A stretch of DNA of 8,360 nt from contig CAKUOX010000086.1 of NCBI GenBank assembly GCA_934670175.1, positions 1-8,360 on the forward strand, read 5' to 3'. Below, piece by piece: positions 6,874-8,360 of this stretch; within the stretch, counting starts at the first letter, position 1; every line of letters begins with the position of its first letter. Origin of the DNA: an uncultured Clostridia bacterium (lineage in GTDB: Bacteria; Bacillota; Clostridia; Christensenellales; Aristaeellaceae). Made by a program: the position numbers and the translations under genes. The notes beneath the pieces are model-generated. The model ran no database searches and had not been told where the DNA came from. It saw only the letters and a program-made list of their open reading frames with translations.

Positions 6874-8192
6874 CAGAGCTTTCTGCGATCAACGACGTGC
6901 TTGGCCTTGCCTTCAAAGCGCGGAATGGATTTCGGCGCAACGAGCTTGACGCGCGTCGCTATGCCCACCACCGATTTTACGCGCTCAATAATCGTGCGGC
7001 GCACCGTTTCGATCTCAGAAACGGTATCGGAGAACATATCCTCGGTCATTTCCACCTGGATTTCGAGCGTATCGGAAGAATTCTCGCGGTCGGCGTAGAG
7101 CATGTAATGCGGTGCGACGCCGTGAATATTCACCAATACAGATTCGATCTGGCTGGGGAACACATTTACGCCGCGAATGATGAGCATATCGTCGGTTCTG
7201 CCGGTAATTCTGCCCATACGCGCGAAGGTTCGGCCGCAGCTGCATTTTTCGTCCGTGAGCGTGCACAAATCATGGGTGCGGTAGCGGAGCATCGGCATGC
7301 CGCGCTTCGTGATCGTGGTGAATACCAGCTCACCCTCCTGCCCATAGGGCAGCGGTTCGCCCGTGGCGGGGTTCACGATCTCGGCAATGACGTGATCCTC
7401 GTTAATGTGCATGCCGTTCTTTGCCAGGCATTCATACGCCACGCCCGGGCCGGCGATTTCGGTAAGGCCGTAAATATCACAGGCGTCGATGCACAGCAGC
7501 TCCTCGATCTTATTGCGCATGGCTTCAGACCACGGCTCCGCACCGAAGCAGCCCGCTTTGAGCTTCAGATCGTGCTTCGGGTCGATGCCCATTTCGCGCA
7601 CGGTCTCGCCCAGATACACCGCGTAGGAGGGCGTACAGCACAATATCGTCGATCCCATATCCTGCATCATCATAATCTGGCGCTGCGTATTGCCGCTGGA
7701 CATCGGCAGCACCATCGCGCCAATCTTGTCCGCGCCCTGATACGCGCCGAAGCCGCCGGTAAACAGGCCGAAGCCGTAAGCAACCTGAACGATATCGCCC
7801 TTGTCTGCGCCGGCAGCGGAAAGCGTGCGCGCCATCATTTCCGACCAGATGTCCACATCGCCGCGCGTATATCCCGCGACGATCGGCTTACCCGTGGTGC
7901 CGGAGGAGCCGTGTATGCGCACGATTTCATCGCGCGGCACCGCCAGCAGGCCATAGGGGAACTCATCGCGCAGATCCGTCTTTTCAGTGAAGGGCAAATA
8001 GCGAATATCCTCCCGCGTGCGAATATCCTCGGGCTTTATGCCCGCGTCCTGCATGCGCTTGCGGTAGAGCGGCACGTTGTCATATTCGTGCTTCACGACC
8101 GCGCGCAGCCGCTCGCCCTGAAGCGCGGTCAGCTCGTCGCGGCTGATGCACTCCATCTTGGGATTATACATATTGTACTGTCGGTTTTCCAT
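6873..8192 (-). CDS. paaK: Phenylacetate-CoA ligase family adenylate-forming enzyme
   Basis: A 439-residue cytoplasmic enzyme that joins an aryl acid to coenzyme A using ATP through an acyl-AMP intermediate. Adenylation motifs are present in order: the phosphate loop IHGSSGTTGKP (93-103); YGLTEIAGPG (241-250); YRTHDLC (304-310, Asp308 for ribose); GRITGRTDDMLIIRG (327-341), the hinge region; and PRFEGKAKHVVDRR (424-437), with Lys429 as the likely catalytic lysine. CSCGR (317-321) is a cysteine pair often seen in this family. Length is normal. The ATG at 8192 is chosen because AAGAGGTGG sits about 8 bases upstream; a GTG at 8201 lies inside that site. It follows rsfS by 42 bp and overlaps the ACT gene's ribosome binding site. 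In PaaK-ACT pairs the substrate is thought to be an aryl acetate such as phenylacetate or indoleacetate. The ring-type substrate here cannot be read from sequence, and no aerobic paa genes are present. Confidence 0.94.
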   Translation of the reverse strand: MENRQYNMYNPKMECISRDELTALQGERLRAVVKHEYDNVPLYRKRMQDAGIKPEDIRTREDIRYLPFTEKTDLRDEFPYGLLAVPRDEIVRIHGSSGTTGKPIVAGYTRGDVDIWSEMMARTLSAAGADKGDIVQVAYGFGLFTGGFGAYQGADKIGAMVLPMSSGNTQRQIMMMQDMGSTILCCTPSYAVYLGETVREMGIDPKHDLKLKAGCFGAEPWSEAMRNKIEELLCIDACDIYGLTEIAGPGVAYECLAKNGMHINEDHVIAEIVNPATGEPLPYGQEGELVFTTITKRGMPMLRYRTHDLCTLTDEKCSCGRTFARMGRITGRTDDMLIIRGVNVFPSQIESVLVNIHGVAPHYMLYADRENSSDTLEIQVEMTEDMFSDTVSEIETVRRTIIERVKSVVGIATRVKLVAPKSIPRFEGKAKHVVDRRKL

Positions 8193-8234
8193 TGTAACCA
8201 CCTCTTGGAACTTTGCGTCTTAATGATATTATGC

Positions 8235-8360
8235 TTATTGCTGATCCAGCGGAATAAATGTAAGCTGGTTGGTGCCGTCCTGCCACAGACGCTCGATATT
8301 ATAAAACTGGCGCTCCTCCGGATGGAAGATGTGCACGATGACGTGGGCATAGTCCAGCAC
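8235..8360 (-). CDS. rsfS: Ribosome silencing factor RsfS (Iojap/YbeB), C-terminal part (cut by window edge)
   Basis: The last 41 residues are visible, beginning VLDYAHVIVHIFHPEERQFY and continuing NIERLWQDGTNQLTFIPLDQQ before a TAA stop. The DYxxVxVHIFHxEERxFYxLExLW pattern is the hallmark C-terminus of RsfS, which binds ribosomal protein uL14 and blocks joining of the subunits when nutrients are short. The start lies outside the window. It reads in the same direction as paaK, 42 bp upstream. RsfS genes are normally in nadD-yqeK-rsfS clusters, so those genes may lie just to the right. The motif makes the call firm in spite of the short piece. Confidence 0.92.
   Translation of the reverse strand: MLDYAHVIVHIFHPEERQFYNIERLWQDGTNQLTFIPLDQQ

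Overview
The window looks like chromosomal DNA from a GC-rich, anaerobic, gut-type Clostridia relative (Eubacteriales in a broad sense). This is an inference. It rests on strong GGAGG-type ribosome binding sites before nearly every gene, very short intergenic gaps, and gene types common in anaerobic Firmicutes: a Clostridia-type oleate hydratase, a CmpB-type membrane protein, a zinc/corrinoid-type UroD-superfamily methyltransferase, a PaaK-ACT pair and PepF. No phage, IS, CRISPR or RNA gene was recognised.

Left part (1-2508). A TetR-family regulator, cut off by the window edge, is read leftwards. It diverges from an oleate hydratase (MCRA family) gene read rightwards. The 164-bp gap between them holds a plausible promoter and an imperfect direct repeat that could be an operator. 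The hydratase gene is damaged in two ways. An extra base near 1551 splits it into two frames. A short in-frame gap at the FAD-binding glycine motif near 478 appears to remove three residues of the first Rossmann strand. It is therefore called a pseudogene. Behind it is a small gene for a single-pass membrane protein with a coiled-coil-like tail, of unknown function.

Middle (2509-2668). This is the meeting point of the two transcription directions. It holds a perfect 13-bp GC-rich hairpin with T-rich flanks on both strands, which probably stops transcription from both sides.

Right part (2669-8360). Six genes all read leftwards with small gaps. In transcription order they are: the end of rsfS (ribosome silencing factor), paaK (phenylacetate-CoA ligase family), a double-ACT-domain protein, pepF (oligoendopeptidase F), a CmpB-type membrane protein with a coiled-coil tail, and a UroD/MtaA-type methyltransferase. 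The hairpin at 2614-2642 follows. The first five are separated by only 16-42 bp, so they could be one transcript. paaK and the ACT gene are closely coupled, because the ACT ribosome binding site touches the paaK stop codon. In other anaerobes this pair often sits beside indolepyruvate ferredoxin oxidoreductase genes and is thought to serve aryl-acid or aryl-CoA steps of aromatic amino acid fermentation. PepF would supply amino acids from peptides, so a link to peptide and amino acid fermentation is possible but inferred.

No clearly new multi-gene system is visible. The points most worth a second look are the decayed but still regulated-looking hydratase locus, the orphan membrane microprotein behind it, and the methyltransferase that lacks a corrinoid partner in view.
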